DNA from: Rhizobiaceae bacterium
GTDB taxonomy: Bacteria; Pseudomonadota; Alphaproteobacteria; Rhizobiales; Rhizobiaceae
DNA: 64,000 nt
Assembly (NCBI GenBank): GCA_019635755.1
Contig: JAHBYW010000009.1
Location: forward strand, 62,001 to 126,000
Direction: 5' to 3'
Part shown: positions 1-7,064 of the stretch, one piece after another
Layout: each line of letters opens with the position of its first letter
Numbering within the stretch: position 1 is the first letter of the stretch
Position numbers and translations under genes: made by a program
Notes under the pieces: generated by a model
Told to the model about the DNA's origin: nothing
Database searches by the model: none
What the model saw: only the letters and a program-made list of their open reading frames with translations

Positions 1-950
1 AGGCCGGCAGCGTCGCCGATCGGCTTCGGCACGACCGCACCGTCGAAGTCGGAGCCGAGCGCCACGCCGTCCTCGCCCAGCGCCTCGAGCAGCGCATCGA
101 GGTGGCGGACCATCACGTCGATGCTGGTATCCGCCTTCATCTGCCCGTCAGGTCTCAGGAACCCGCAGGCGAAGTTCAGGCCGACAATGCCGCCGCTGTC
201 GCGGATGGCAGCAAGCTGCCAGTCGGTCAGGTTGCGCGAATGCGGGCAGACCGAATAGGCGTTCGAGTGCGTGGCGACCAGCGGCGCGTCCGAGGTCGCC
301 GCCACATCGCGAAATCCGATCTCGTTCAGATGCGAGAGGTCGACCAGGATATTCAGCTCGTTGCACGCCTTCACCAGCGCCTTGCCGGCATCGGTGAGGC
401 CGGGGCCGATGTCCGGCGTCGAGGGAAATCGGAACGGCACGCCATAGCCGAAGACGTTGGGCCTGCTCCAGACGAGGCCCAGCGAGCGCAGGCCGGCGGC
501 GTGCAGCAGGTCGAGTGCGGTCAGGTCCGGATCGATCGCCTCCGCGCCCTCGATGTGGAAGACGGCAGCCATGGCGCCTTGCGTCATCGCGGCGCGGATC
601 TCCGCGGCGGAGCGGCAGACGGCGAAGGCGCCGTCCGACTCGCGCTCGATGCGGAACAGGACCGACGCCATGCCGAGCGTCGCCTCCATCGCGTCGGCCT
701 GCGACAAGAGCGGCGGCAGCGGCACGTCGTAGCTCTTGGTCGTCGGATCGGCATCGGGACCCTTCTTGCCGACCGGCGGCGGGAACATGGCGAAGAAGCC
801 GCCGGCCAGCCCGCCGGCACGGGCGCGGGGCAGGTCGATATGGCCCCCCTCCGAGCCCTTGAGAAAGAGGTCCTCAACGTCTCCGCCGGTCTTCCACAGG
901 CGCAGCAGCGTGTCGTTGTGGCCGTCGAAAACGGGGATCGGAGTGGTCAT
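1..950 (-). CDS. Membrane dipeptidase, peptidase family M19 (partial)
   Basis: The minus strand reads an uninterrupted frame from an ATG at 950 to the left edge of the window, so about 316 N-terminal residues are visible and the C terminus is missing. The N terminus carries the metal-binding H-x-D motif (FDGHNDT), and further on come DLSH and THSN motifs typical of the renal dipeptidase/M19 zinc amidohydrolase fold. These enzymes hydrolyse dipeptides, including D-amino-acid-containing ones, with a binuclear zinc site. No clear signal peptide is visible, so a cytoplasmic enzyme is likely. It is divergent from matB across a spacer filled with palindromic repeats. The large plus-strand frame at 102-989 is its antisense shadow. 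Confidence 0.9.
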   Translation of the reverse strand, partial: MTTPIPVFDGHNDTLLRLWKTGGDVEDLFLKGSEGGHIDLPRARAGGLAGGFFAMFPPPVGKKGPDADPTTKSYDVPLPPLLSQADAMEATLGMASVLFRIERESDGAFAVCRSAAEIRAAMTQGAMAAVFHIEGAEAIDPDLTALDLLHAAGLRSLGLVWSRPNVFGYGVPFRFPSTPDIGPGLTDAGKALVKACNELNILVDLSHLNEIGFRDVAATSDAPLVATHSNAYSVCPHSRNLTDWQLAAIRDSGGIVGLNFACGFLRPDGQMKADTSIDVMVRHLDALLEALGEDGVALGSDFDGAVVPKPIGDAAG

Positions 951-988
951 CTGGAATGCAGCTCGCGCGGATCGGTCGATCCAATCTA

Positions 989-1037
989 GCGCATGTCTTC
1001 CGAAAGTGGTCACCGGTTTCGGGACGAAGACATGCGC
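989..1037. repeat. Palindromic intergenic repeat, unit 1
   Basis: GCGCATGTCTTC at 989-1000 is matched by its exact reverse complement GAAGACATGCGC at 1026-1037, with a loop rich in CGAAAG/CCGGTTTCGG. The GCATGTC...GACATGC ends and CCGGTTTCGGG core are of a type I recall as common in Mesorhizobium-like intergenic regions. Confidence 0.75.
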
Positions 1038-1053
1038 ACGAACAAGAAGCTTG

Positions 1054-1096
1054 AGCATGTCGCCCGAAAAAACCGGATTCGGGGCACCGACATGCT
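1054..1096. repeat. Palindromic intergenic repeat, unit 2
   Basis: AGCATGTCG at 1054-1062 pairs with CGACATGCT at 1088-1096. The loop carries the same CCCGAAA...CCGG...TTCGGGG signature as unit 1, so two diverged copies of one element stand in tandem. A further GC-rich inverted repeat (GCGCCGCG 1114-1121, CGCGGCGC 1136-1143) follows directly. Confidence 0.7.
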
Positions 1097-1183
1097 ACAA
1101 AACTGGACTTAGAGCGCCGCGCGAATCTCAAAGATCGCGGCGCGCTTTGGTGGCCGGCGGATAGTGGGGGCAATTTCCGTTGC

Positions 1184-1197
1184 GACAGCATTCTGTC
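1184..1197. promoter_or_regulatory. Palindrome GACAGCATTCTGTC upstream of matB, possible WYL-regulator operator
   Basis: A perfect GACAG-N4-CTGTC inverted repeat lies 30-43 bp before the matB start. The identical 14-mer, including the CATT spacer, occurs at 59429-59442 upstream of the WYL regulator. This suggests a shared binding protein; the regulatory role is inferred. Confidence 0.4.
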
Positions 1198-1226
1198 CCG
1201 GCGATGCCCTATGCTAAGAGCCACGC

Positions 1227-2741
1227 ATGCCGACGAACCCGCTCCACGACGCCCTCTTCCGCCCGCACGCGAACAGCGTGCGCACATTCCTGATCCTCAA
1301 GGATGGGCGCGAGATCAGCCATCGCGAGTTCCATGCGATGGCCGCGCGCATCGGCCACGCGTTGTCGGCAGCCGGGGTGGGCCCAGGTGACCGCGTGGCG
1401 CTGCAGGCGAAGAAGTCGCCGGAGGCGCTCGCCGTCTATGCCGCTTGCGTCGGCATCGGCGCCGTCTTCCTGCCGCTCAACACCGCCTACACGCCCTCGG
1501 AGCTCGACTATTTCGTCGGCGATTCGGCTGCGAAAGTGCTGATCTGCGACGGGGGGTCGGAGACGCAACTGCGTCCGCTCGCGGAAAGACACGGCGTGAC
1601 CCTGTTCACGCTGAACGGCGACGGCTCGGGCACGCTTGTCGACGAAGCGCGCGCCATGCCGGACGCGATGGACATTGCGCCGCGGGCCGCCAGCGACCTG
1701 GCCGCGCTGCTCTATACATCAGGCACGACGGGACGCTCGAAGGGCGCCATGCTGACGCAGGACAACCTCTTGTCCAACGCCAAGGCGCTGGCCGGGAGCT
1801 GGCGCTTCACCGACGCTGACGTGCTGCTGCACGCGCTGCCGATCTTCCACACGCATGGGCTCTTCGTCGCGACCAACGTGATGTTGCTCGCGGGCGGCTC
1901 CATGATCTTCCTGCCCGGCCTCGACGTCGACGACCTGATCGCCAACATGCCGCGCGCCACGACGATGATGGGCGTGCCGACGTTCTATACGCGGCTGCTG
2001 GGCGATATCCGCCTGACCGCCGATCTCGTCCGCCACATGCGGCTGTTCGTGTCGGGCAGCGCGCCGCTGCTTGCGGAGACACATGCCGAATTCGAACGGC
2101 GCACCGGCAAGCGCATCCTCGAGCGCTACGGCATGACCGAGACGAACATGAACATCTCGAACCCCTATGAGGGCGAGCGGCGCGCCGGCACGGTCGGCCT
2201 GCCGCTGCCCGGCGTCGAGGCACGCGTCGCCGACCCGGAGACGGGAGGGACGGTGCCGCAGGGCGGGATCGGCGTGATCGAGGTGCGCGGCCGCAACGTC
2301 TTCGCCGGCTACTGGAACCTGCCGGAGAAGACGAGGGAGGAGTTCCGCGCCGACGGGTTCTTCATCACCGGCGATCTCGGAACGGTCGATGCGGACGGAT
2401 ACTTCACCATCGTCGGCCGCGCCAAGGACCTGATCATCTCGGGCGGCTACAACATCTATCCGAAGGAGATCGAAATGCTGCTCGACGAACTGCCCGGCGT
2501 CGAGGAATCCGCCGTCGTCGGCGTCGCGCATCCCGACCTCGGCGAAGGCGTCGTCGCAGTCCTCACCGCGAAGAAGGGCGTGTCCCTCGACGGCGAGGCG
2601 CTGCTGGCCGGCATCCGCGACCGGCTCGCCCGCTTCAAGCAGCCGCGCCACGTCGCGATCGTCGACGAGCTGCCGCGCAACACGATGGGCAAGGTGCAGA
2701 AGAACCAGCTGCGCGAGCGGTTCAAGGGCGTGTTCGCCTGA
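1227..2741 (+). CDS. matB: Malonyl-CoA synthetase / acyl-CoA ligase (MatB-like)
   Basis: This 504-residue ANL-superfamily enzyme activates malonate (or methylmalonate) to its CoA thioester at the cost of ATP. The P-loop-like motif YTSGTTGRSKG lies near residues 163-173, the adenylation motif ERYGMTE follows, and the C-terminal catalytic lysine region reads NTMGKVQKN. The N-terminal half (LQAKKSPEALAVYAAC, VFLPLNTAYTPSELDYF) closely matches rhizobial MatB as I remember it, which is why I prefer malonate over other substrates. The usual partners matA (decarboxylase) and matC (uptake) are not nearby, so a stand-alone ligase feeding fatty acid synthesis is plausible. The promoter region holds a 14-bp palindrome shared with the WYL regulator promoter. 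Confidence 0.85.
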   Translation: MPTNPLHDALFRPHANSVRTFLILKDGREISHREFHAMAARIGHALSAAGVGPGDRVALQAKKSPEALAVYAACVGIGAVFLPLNTAYTPSELDYFVGDSAAKVLICDGGSETQLRPLAERHGVTLFTLNGDGSGTLVDEARAMPDAMDIAPRAASDLAALLYTSGTTGRSKGAMLTQDNLLSNAKALAGSWRFTDADVLLHALPIFHTHGLFVATNVMLLAGGSMIFLPGLDVDDLIANMPRATTMMGVPTFYTRLLGDIRLTADLVRHMRLFVSGSAPLLAETHAEFERRTGKRILERYGMTETNMNISNPYEGERRAGTVGLPLPGVEARVADPETGGTVPQGGIGVIEVRGRNVFAGYWNLPEKTREEFRADGFFITGDLGTVDADGYFTIVGRAKDLIISGGYNIYPKEIEMLLDELPGVEESAVVGVAHPDLGEGVVAVLTAKKGVSLDGEALLAGIRDRLARFKQPRHVAIVDELPRNTMGKVQKNQLRERFKGVFA

Positions 2742-2753
2742 AGGCCGCGAGAC

Positions 2754-3059
2754 CTACCGCAGCCTTACATCGTCCCAGGCGGGGCGATGCCGGTCGAACT
2801 CGTCGGCGACGTACCAGCAGGTCGGCGTGATCCTGTCGCCTTTGGCGCGTGCGCCGGCGATGAGCTCTTCCACCAACTTCTCCGCCACCCCGTCGCCGCG
2901 ATAGGGCACCGGCACGAAGGTATGGTCGGCGATGATGTGGCCGGGGCCGACACGCACGAAGGTTAGGCGCGACTCTTCGCCGTTGGGCATGGTCATGAAG
3001 TAGCGGCCACCCCTGGCCGTGTCCTCGTAGCGGATGTCGATCGGATAACCGGGCATCAT
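2754..3059 (-). CDS. Small GNAT-type N-acetyltransferase (PF14542-like), copy 2
   Basis: A 101-residue protein with the compact acetyltransferase fold: a short beta hairpin, then IIADHTFVPVPYRGDGVAEKLVEELI, where the RGDGVA segment corresponds to the acetyl-CoA-binding R/QxxGxG/A loop, and a C-terminal PTCWYVADEF strand. It is similar along its length to the gene immediately upstream (3061-3363), so the two arose by tandem duplication. It is the last gene of a tightly packed four-gene operon. The substrate is unknown. Confidence 0.75.
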   Translation of the reverse strand: MMPGYPIDIRYEDTARGGRYFMTMPNGEESRLTFVRVGPGHIIADHTFVPVPYRGDGVAEKLVEELIAGARAKGDRITPTCWYVADEFDRHRPAWDDVRLR

Positions 3060-3060
3060 C

Positions 3061-3363
3061 TCACCGCTTCAGCACGTCGGCCCACTCCGCGTGGCGGCGG
3101 AACTGCGCAGCGGCGAAAGGGCAGAGCGGAATGATCGTCTTGCCTTCCGCCCGCGCATCCTGCACGGCGCGCTCGACCAGTCGTGCGCCGATGCCCTGAC
3201 CGCGAAACGCGTCCGGCACGCCCGTGTGGTCGATGATGATCTGGCGCGTGCCGACCTTGGTATAGGTCATCTCCGCATCGGCGCCGTCCGGGCCGCGCAC
3301 CACATAGCGCCCCTTGCTCTCGCCGTCTTCGCGCTCAATCGCGGGTGCCTGCTGCTCGCTCAT
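3061..3363 (-). CDS. Small GNAT-type N-acetyltransferase (PF14542-like), copy 1
   Basis: A 100-residue acetyltransferase with the acetyl-CoA loop RGQGIGARLVE near the middle and the IIPLCPFAAAQFRRH C-terminal segment characteristic of the YjdJ-like mini-GNAT group. Its start overlaps the end of the upstream hydrolase by four bases, which indicates translational coupling. It is a paralogue of the following gene. Substrate unknown; in this operon it may modify products of the dioxygenase/hydrolase pair, but that is only inference. Confidence 0.8.
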   Translation of the reverse strand: MSEQQAPAIEREDGESKGRYVVRGPDGADAEMTYTKVGTRQIIIDHTGVPDAFRGQGIGARLVERAVQDARAEGKTIIPLCPFAAAQFRRHAEWADVLKR

Positions 3364-3986
3364 GCCGTACCTCCCGTCGAAACGTCGAACTCCGCCAGCG
3401 CGCGTTTCGCAGCCTCGATTTCCTGCGGCCGGATCTCATGGCCGCCATCGTGCCAGTCGACAATGACATCGGCACCGACCGCGCGCAAATGCGCCTCCAG
3501 CCGCGCCGTGAGATGCGGCGGACAGATCGGGTCATAGCGGCCCGCGGTGATGAGGATGCGCTTGCCGTCGAGCCGGCCCTGCACCTTCGGCTGGAACGGG
3601 ATCAGGGGATGCATGAGCACCGCCGCGTCGAACAGGGACGGATCGGCAAATACCACGGACGCGAGGATGTTCGCGCCGTTGGAGTAGCCGATGCCGACCG
3701 TCTTGCGCCCGGCATCTCGATGCGCGCGCACGAAAGCGGCCATCGCCTCGGTGCGCCTGGCCAGATCGTCCATGTCGTAGACGCCCTCGGCAGTGCGCCG
3801 GAAGAACCGCGCCGCGCCGTTCTCCGACACGTCGCCGCGCGGCGAGACCACGGGCGCACCGGGCAGCACGCCCTCGACGATGGGAAGGAGCTGGTTCTCG
3901 TTCGCGCCGGTTCCATGGAAGGTGAAGACCAGCGGCTTGCCGGCCTTCCCTTTCAGCGCGAGATGGATGTAGCCGTCCGTGGTCAT
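3360..3986 (-). CDS. Alpha/beta hydrolase, phospholipase/carboxylesterase family (MhqD-like)
   Basis: A 208-residue single-domain hydrolase. The oxyanion region HGTGANEN is near residue 24, the nucleophile elbow GYSNG near residue 99, an acidic residue in GRYDPICPP, and the terminal histidine in DGGHEI. This pattern matches the YpfH/MhqD carboxylesterase group. Only two bases separate it from the upstream ring-cleaving dioxygenase, and it overlaps the downstream acetyltransferase. In Bacillus subtilis, MhqE (dioxygenase) and MhqD (this family) form the quinone/hydroquinone resistance operon mhqED, so a role in processing cleaved aromatic or quinone compounds is a reasonable inference. Confidence 0.85.
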   Translation of the reverse strand: MTTDGYIHLALKGKAGKPLVFTFHGTGANENQLLPIVEGVLPGAPVVSPRGDVSENGAARFFRRTAEGVYDMDDLARRTEAMAAFVRAHRDAGRKTVGIGYSNGANILASVVFADPSLFDAAVLMHPLIPFQPKVQGRLDGKRILITAGRYDPICPPHLTARLEAHLRAVGADVIVDWHDGGHEIRPQEIEAAKRALAEFDVSTGGTA

Positions 3987-3988
3987 CC

Positions 3989-4921
3989 TCAGCTCTCCAG
4001 CGGCACCAGGTTCTTCTCAAGGTAATCCCGCAGATGCGCGTGCTGCGTCGGCAGCTTCAGCGCCTCGCCGAGATGCGCCTGGTCCTCATCGCGCGCGAAG
4101 CCGGGTTCGTTTGTCGACACTTCGAACAGAACCCCGCCCGGCGTCCGGAAATAGATGGCCCAGAAATAGTCCCGGTCGATTACCGGCGTCACCTGATATC
4201 CGGTGTCGGCGATGGCCTTGCGGACTTCGAGCTGCTTTGCGCGATCCTCGACGGCGAAGGCAACATGATGAACAGAGCCGGCGCCCAGCCCGGCGAACGG
4301 CGTTCCGGGAAGCGTCTCGATATCGACGACATCGGCCCCGTTCCCGTCCGGAATCGCGAACCGGGTGACGGCGCCGGACGAGTCGACCGGCCGATATCCC
4401 ATGAACGTGAGCAACTCGGCCGTCTGCGCACCTTCGCGCAAGCGCAGCGCCACCGAATGGAAGCCGCGGATCGCGGTATCTTCGCCGACGCCTCCGCCGG
4501 TCCAGGGCGCGCGGTCGTCGCCGGCGGTTTCCACCAGCGCGAAGCCTTCGCCGTCAGGACCGCGGAAGAACAGCCGCTTCTCGCCGAACGTCTCCTGCGC
4601 CTCGACAGGCGCCGCGCCCTTGTCTGCAAGGCGTATCGCCCACCAGTCGAGCGAGCCTTGCGGAACCGAGAACGCAGTGGTGCCGACTTCACCGGCGCCT
4701 GGCCGGCCCTTGCCGATGTTCGGAAACGGGAAATAGGTCATCACCGAGCCGGGCGTTCCGAACTCGTCCGCATAATAGAGGTGGTAGACGTCCGGCGCGT
4801 CGAAATTGACTGTCTTTTTCACCCGGCGCAGGCCGAGCGTGTCCGTGAAGAAGCGGTTGTTGGTGCGGGCATCCCTCGCCATCGACGTGACGTGGTGCAG
4901 CCCCTGGATCTGGTCGAGCAT
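3989..4921 (-). CDS. Ring-cleaving dioxygenase, VOC superfamily (MhqA/MhqE-like)
   Basis: Two vicinal-oxygen-chelate halves in 310 residues. The first begins with LHHVTSMA, giving the first metal-binding histidine; the second opens with FHSVALRL and VHHVAFAVED, and the glutamate ligand lies in VLFEVSTNEPGF. The family includes hydroquinone dioxygenases of the LinE/MhqA type. I start it at 4921 because a strong AAAGGAG lies eight bases before this ATG; an upstream in-frame start at 5029 would add a composition-like, unconserved extension. It is the first gene of the four-gene operon and is divergent from the phosphonate monoester hydrolase. Confidence 0.87.
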   Translation of the reverse strand: MLDQIQGLHHVTSMARDARTNNRFFTDTLGLRRVKKTVNFDAPDVYHLYYADEFGTPGSVMTYFPFPNIGKGRPGAGEVGTTAFSVPQGSLDWWAIRLADKGAAPVEAQETFGEKRLFFRGPDGEGFALVETAGDDRAPWTGGGVGEDTAIRGFHSVALRLREGAQTAELLTFMGYRPVDSSGAVTRFAIPDGNGADVVDIETLPGTPFAGLGAGSVHHVAFAVEDRAKQLEVRKAIADTGYQVTPVIDRDYFWAIYFRTPGGVLFEVSTNEPGFARDEDQAHLGEALKLPTQHAHLRDYLEKNLVPLES

Positions 4922-5097
4922 GGTAGCTCCTTTCCCGATGCATATAGGCGCCGGCCGCGCCGTTCGCTTCCCTATGTCGTGCAGGTCTGCCCCGGCAAAA
5001 GTGCCTCGTCCGCGATAGTTCGTCCACACAGGGAGAACGATGGTGACCGGGCGCCGTCGGCCGCAGCCGGCTTGCAGCGTCCGGGAAAATCGGCTCC

Positions 5098-6663
5098 ATG
5101 ACCGGCAAGACCCCGAGAGCCGCCATGACTGCGCCCCGCCCGAACGTCCTGCTGATCACCTGCGACCAGTGGCGGGGCGACGCGCTTTCCGCCGTCGGCC
5201 ACCCGGTCGTGAAGACGCCGAACGCCGACGCGCTGGCCGCCGAAGGCGTCCTGTTCCGCCGCCATTATGGCGGCGCTGCGCCGTGCTCTCCGGCGCGGGC
5301 ATGCCTCTATACCGGCCTCTACCAGATGAACAACCGCGTCTGCCGGAACGGCACGCCGCTCGACGCGCGACACTGGACGGTCGCGCGCCTGGCCCGCCGC
5401 CTGGGCTACGATCCGACGCTGTTCGGCTACACCGACGTTTCGCCGGACCCGCGCGCCCATCACCCCGCCGATCCGGTGCTGACGACCTATGAAGGCGTGC
5501 TGCCGGGCTTCAGCGTGAAGCTGCTCCTGCCCGAGCATCACAAGCCCTGGCTCTCCTGGCTGAAGGAGAGGGGCCATGACGGCCTGCCGGGCTATCCTGA
5601 CATCCATCGGCCGCGCAGCGGCGAGGTCGGGAGCGTCACCTGCGAGCCGCCCGTCTACGGCCGCGACGAGACGCCGGCCGCCTTCGTGGCGGGCGAGTTC
5701 ATCCGCTGGATGGGCGAGCAGGAGCGACCCTGGTTCGCGCATGTCTCCTTCATCAGCCCGCACCCGCCCTTTGTCGTCCCCGAGCCGTTCAACACCATGT
5801 ACGATCCCGACGATGGACCGGCGTTCGCCCGCGCGGCCAACCCCCACGCGGAAGCCGCGGTTCATCCCTATCTCGCCTGGGAGCTGGACAGGCAGAAGCG
5901 GAAGAGCTTCCTGCCCGGTCAGGTTGGACGTGTGTCGGACTGGTCCGAGCGGGACTTCCGCCAGATCCGTGCGATCTACTGGGGCATGGTCTCGGAGGTC
6001 GACTCCCAGCTTGGTCGCATCTGGCGGGCGATCCGCGCCGCGGGTGCCTGGGACGATACGCTGATCGTCCTCACCTCCGACCACGCCGAGATGATGGGCG
6101 ACCATTTCATGCTGGGCAAGGGCGGGTTCTACGACGGCAGCTATCACATCCCGCTCATCGTGCGCGATCCGCACGCGGAAGCAGCCGGCGGCCGGATCGT
6201 CGACGCCTTTACGGAGGCGGTCGACGTGTTGCCGACCATGCTCGATCTGCTCGGCGCACCCGCCTTGGCTCATCTCGACGGACGTTCGCTGGCTCCATTT
6301 CTCGCCGATGGCGATGGCCCGGCGGCGTGGCGAACGGCGGCACATTGGGAATATGATTTCCGTTCGGTGGCGAAACACGCTGCCGAATCCCATTTCGGGC
6401 TCGGCTCTCGCCAGCTCAACCTCGCCGTCATCCGGGACGAGAGGTTCAAATATGTGCATTTCGGCGGCGGGCTGCCGTCGCTGCTGTTCGACCTGCGCGA
6501 CGACCCCGGGGAGTTGCGGAACGTGGCGGCTGATGACGCCTATCGATCGACTCGACTGGACTATGCAGAGCAGATGCTGGCCTGGCGGGCGGAGCATCTC
6601 GACCAATCGCTGGCGCTCGCAGAACTCACCGAACAGGGGGTCGCAGGGTCGTTCGCCCCTTAG
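5098..6663 (+). CDS. Phosphonate monoester hydrolase / sulfatase family enzyme
   Basis: A 521-residue member of the alkaline phosphatase superfamily. Metal-binding DQ lies in TCDQWRGD near residue 23, and the sulfatase signature C-S-P-A-R near residues 63-67 supplies the cysteine converted to formylglycine. Later metal ligands are in SDHAEMMGDH, and lysine-containing GKGGFYDGSYHIPL follows. The C-terminal part (FTEAVDVLPTMLDLLG, HWEYDFR, YVHFGGGLP) closely resembles the rhizobial phosphonate monoester hydrolases, promiscuous enzymes acting on phosphonate and sulfate mono- and diesters. An alternative start at 5125 (ATGACTGCG) removes nine poorly conserved residues. No formylglycine-generating enzyme is in the window. 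Confidence 0.88.
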   Translation: MTGKTPRAAMTAPRPNVLLITCDQWRGDALSAVGHPVVKTPNADALAAEGVLFRRHYGGAAPCSPARACLYTGLYQMNNRVCRNGTPLDARHWTVARLARRLGYDPTLFGYTDVSPDPRAHHPADPVLTTYEGVLPGFSVKLLLPEHHKPWLSWLKERGHDGLPGYPDIHRPRSGEVGSVTCEPPVYGRDETPAAFVAGEFIRWMGEQERPWFAHVSFISPHPPFVVPEPFNTMYDPDDGPAFARAANPHAEAAVHPYLAWELDRQKRKSFLPGQVGRVSDWSERDFRQIRAIYWGMVSEVDSQLGRIWRAIRAAGAWDDTLIVLTSDHAEMMGDHFMLGKGGFYDGSYHIPLIVRDPHAEAAGGRIVDAFTEAVDVLPTMLDLLGAPALAHLDGRSLAPFLADGDGPAAWRTAAHWEYDFRSVAKHAAESHFGLGSRQLNLAVIRDERFKYVHFGGGLPSLLFDLRDDPGELRNVAADDAYRSTRLDYAEQMLAWRAEHLDQSLALAELTEQGVAGSFAP

Positions 6664-6984
6664 GTGTCGTTGCTATGAAGGTTGTTCATTCGAGGAGGGA
6701 CTGAGAAGCTGGGGTTGCGACACCAACCAACCTTCAGCGGAGCTCCCCGAATGAACGTCCACAAGAATGCCCGTCTGACGCCTTCTGGTCGAGTGCTTTT
6801 GGTTGAGCGGATCGAGGGCGGGTGGCCGGTTTGCCGGGCGGCGGAGGCGGCTGGGGTTTCGGTGCGGTCGGCGTATCGATGGCTGGGACGCTACCGTTCA
6901 GGAGATCGGCAGCTCAACGACCGCAGTTCGGCGCCGCACAACTTCCCGCACCAACTGAGGGCCGAGCAGATTAGGGCACGATGA
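6664..6984 (+). mobile_element. Left-end remnant of an IS481-family insertion sequence
   Basis: Directly after the hydrolase stop, a TGTCGTTGC-type terminus and an 80-bp untranslated leader precede the 5' part of an IS481-like transposase frame, which stops after 77 codons. No catalytic DDE domain or right end follows before the next gene's terminator at 7004, so the element is a decayed fragment. I cannot define an exact inverted repeat because the partner end is missing. Confidence 0.65.
6751..6984 (+). pseudogene. Truncated IS481-family transposase, N-terminal HTH only
   Basis: The 77 codons read MNVHKNARLTPSGR, then EGGWPVCRAAEAAGVSVRSAYRWLGRY, the helix-turn-helix that opens IS481-family transposases, then the LNDRSSAPH segment that normally precedes the integrase core. 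Intact relatives have roughly 300 residues or more, so the whole DDE catalytic core is missing. The frame ends at a TGA at 6982. It cannot be active by itself. Confidence 0.75.
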
Positions 6985-7003
6985 CCGGTCGGGACGCCCG
7001 GAA

Positions 7004-7043
7004 TTGCAAAAGAAGAAGAGCCCGCGCCTTTCGGCACGGGCTC
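7004..7043 (-). terminator. Rho-independent terminator of the PRC-barrel gene
   Basis: On the minus strand GAGCCCGTGCC-GAAA-GGCGCGGGCTC forms a near-perfect stem (7018-7043 on the plus strand), followed by a TTCTTCTTTT tail. It sits about 20 bases after the PRC-barrel stop codon. Confidence 0.85.
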
Positions 7044-7064
7044 CTCGCGTCGCCAGAGACGGTC

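Noticed and set aside
102-989. Long plus-strand open frame opposite the dipeptidase
   Set aside because: Its composition is Arg/Ala/Gly-rich without any domain, while the minus strand encodes a clear M19 enzyme; it is an antisense shadow of GC-rich DNA.
4972-6606. 544-codon minus-strand frame
   Set aside because: It runs antisense to the phosphonate monoester hydrolase, which has full catalytic motifs; no motif supports the antisense reading.
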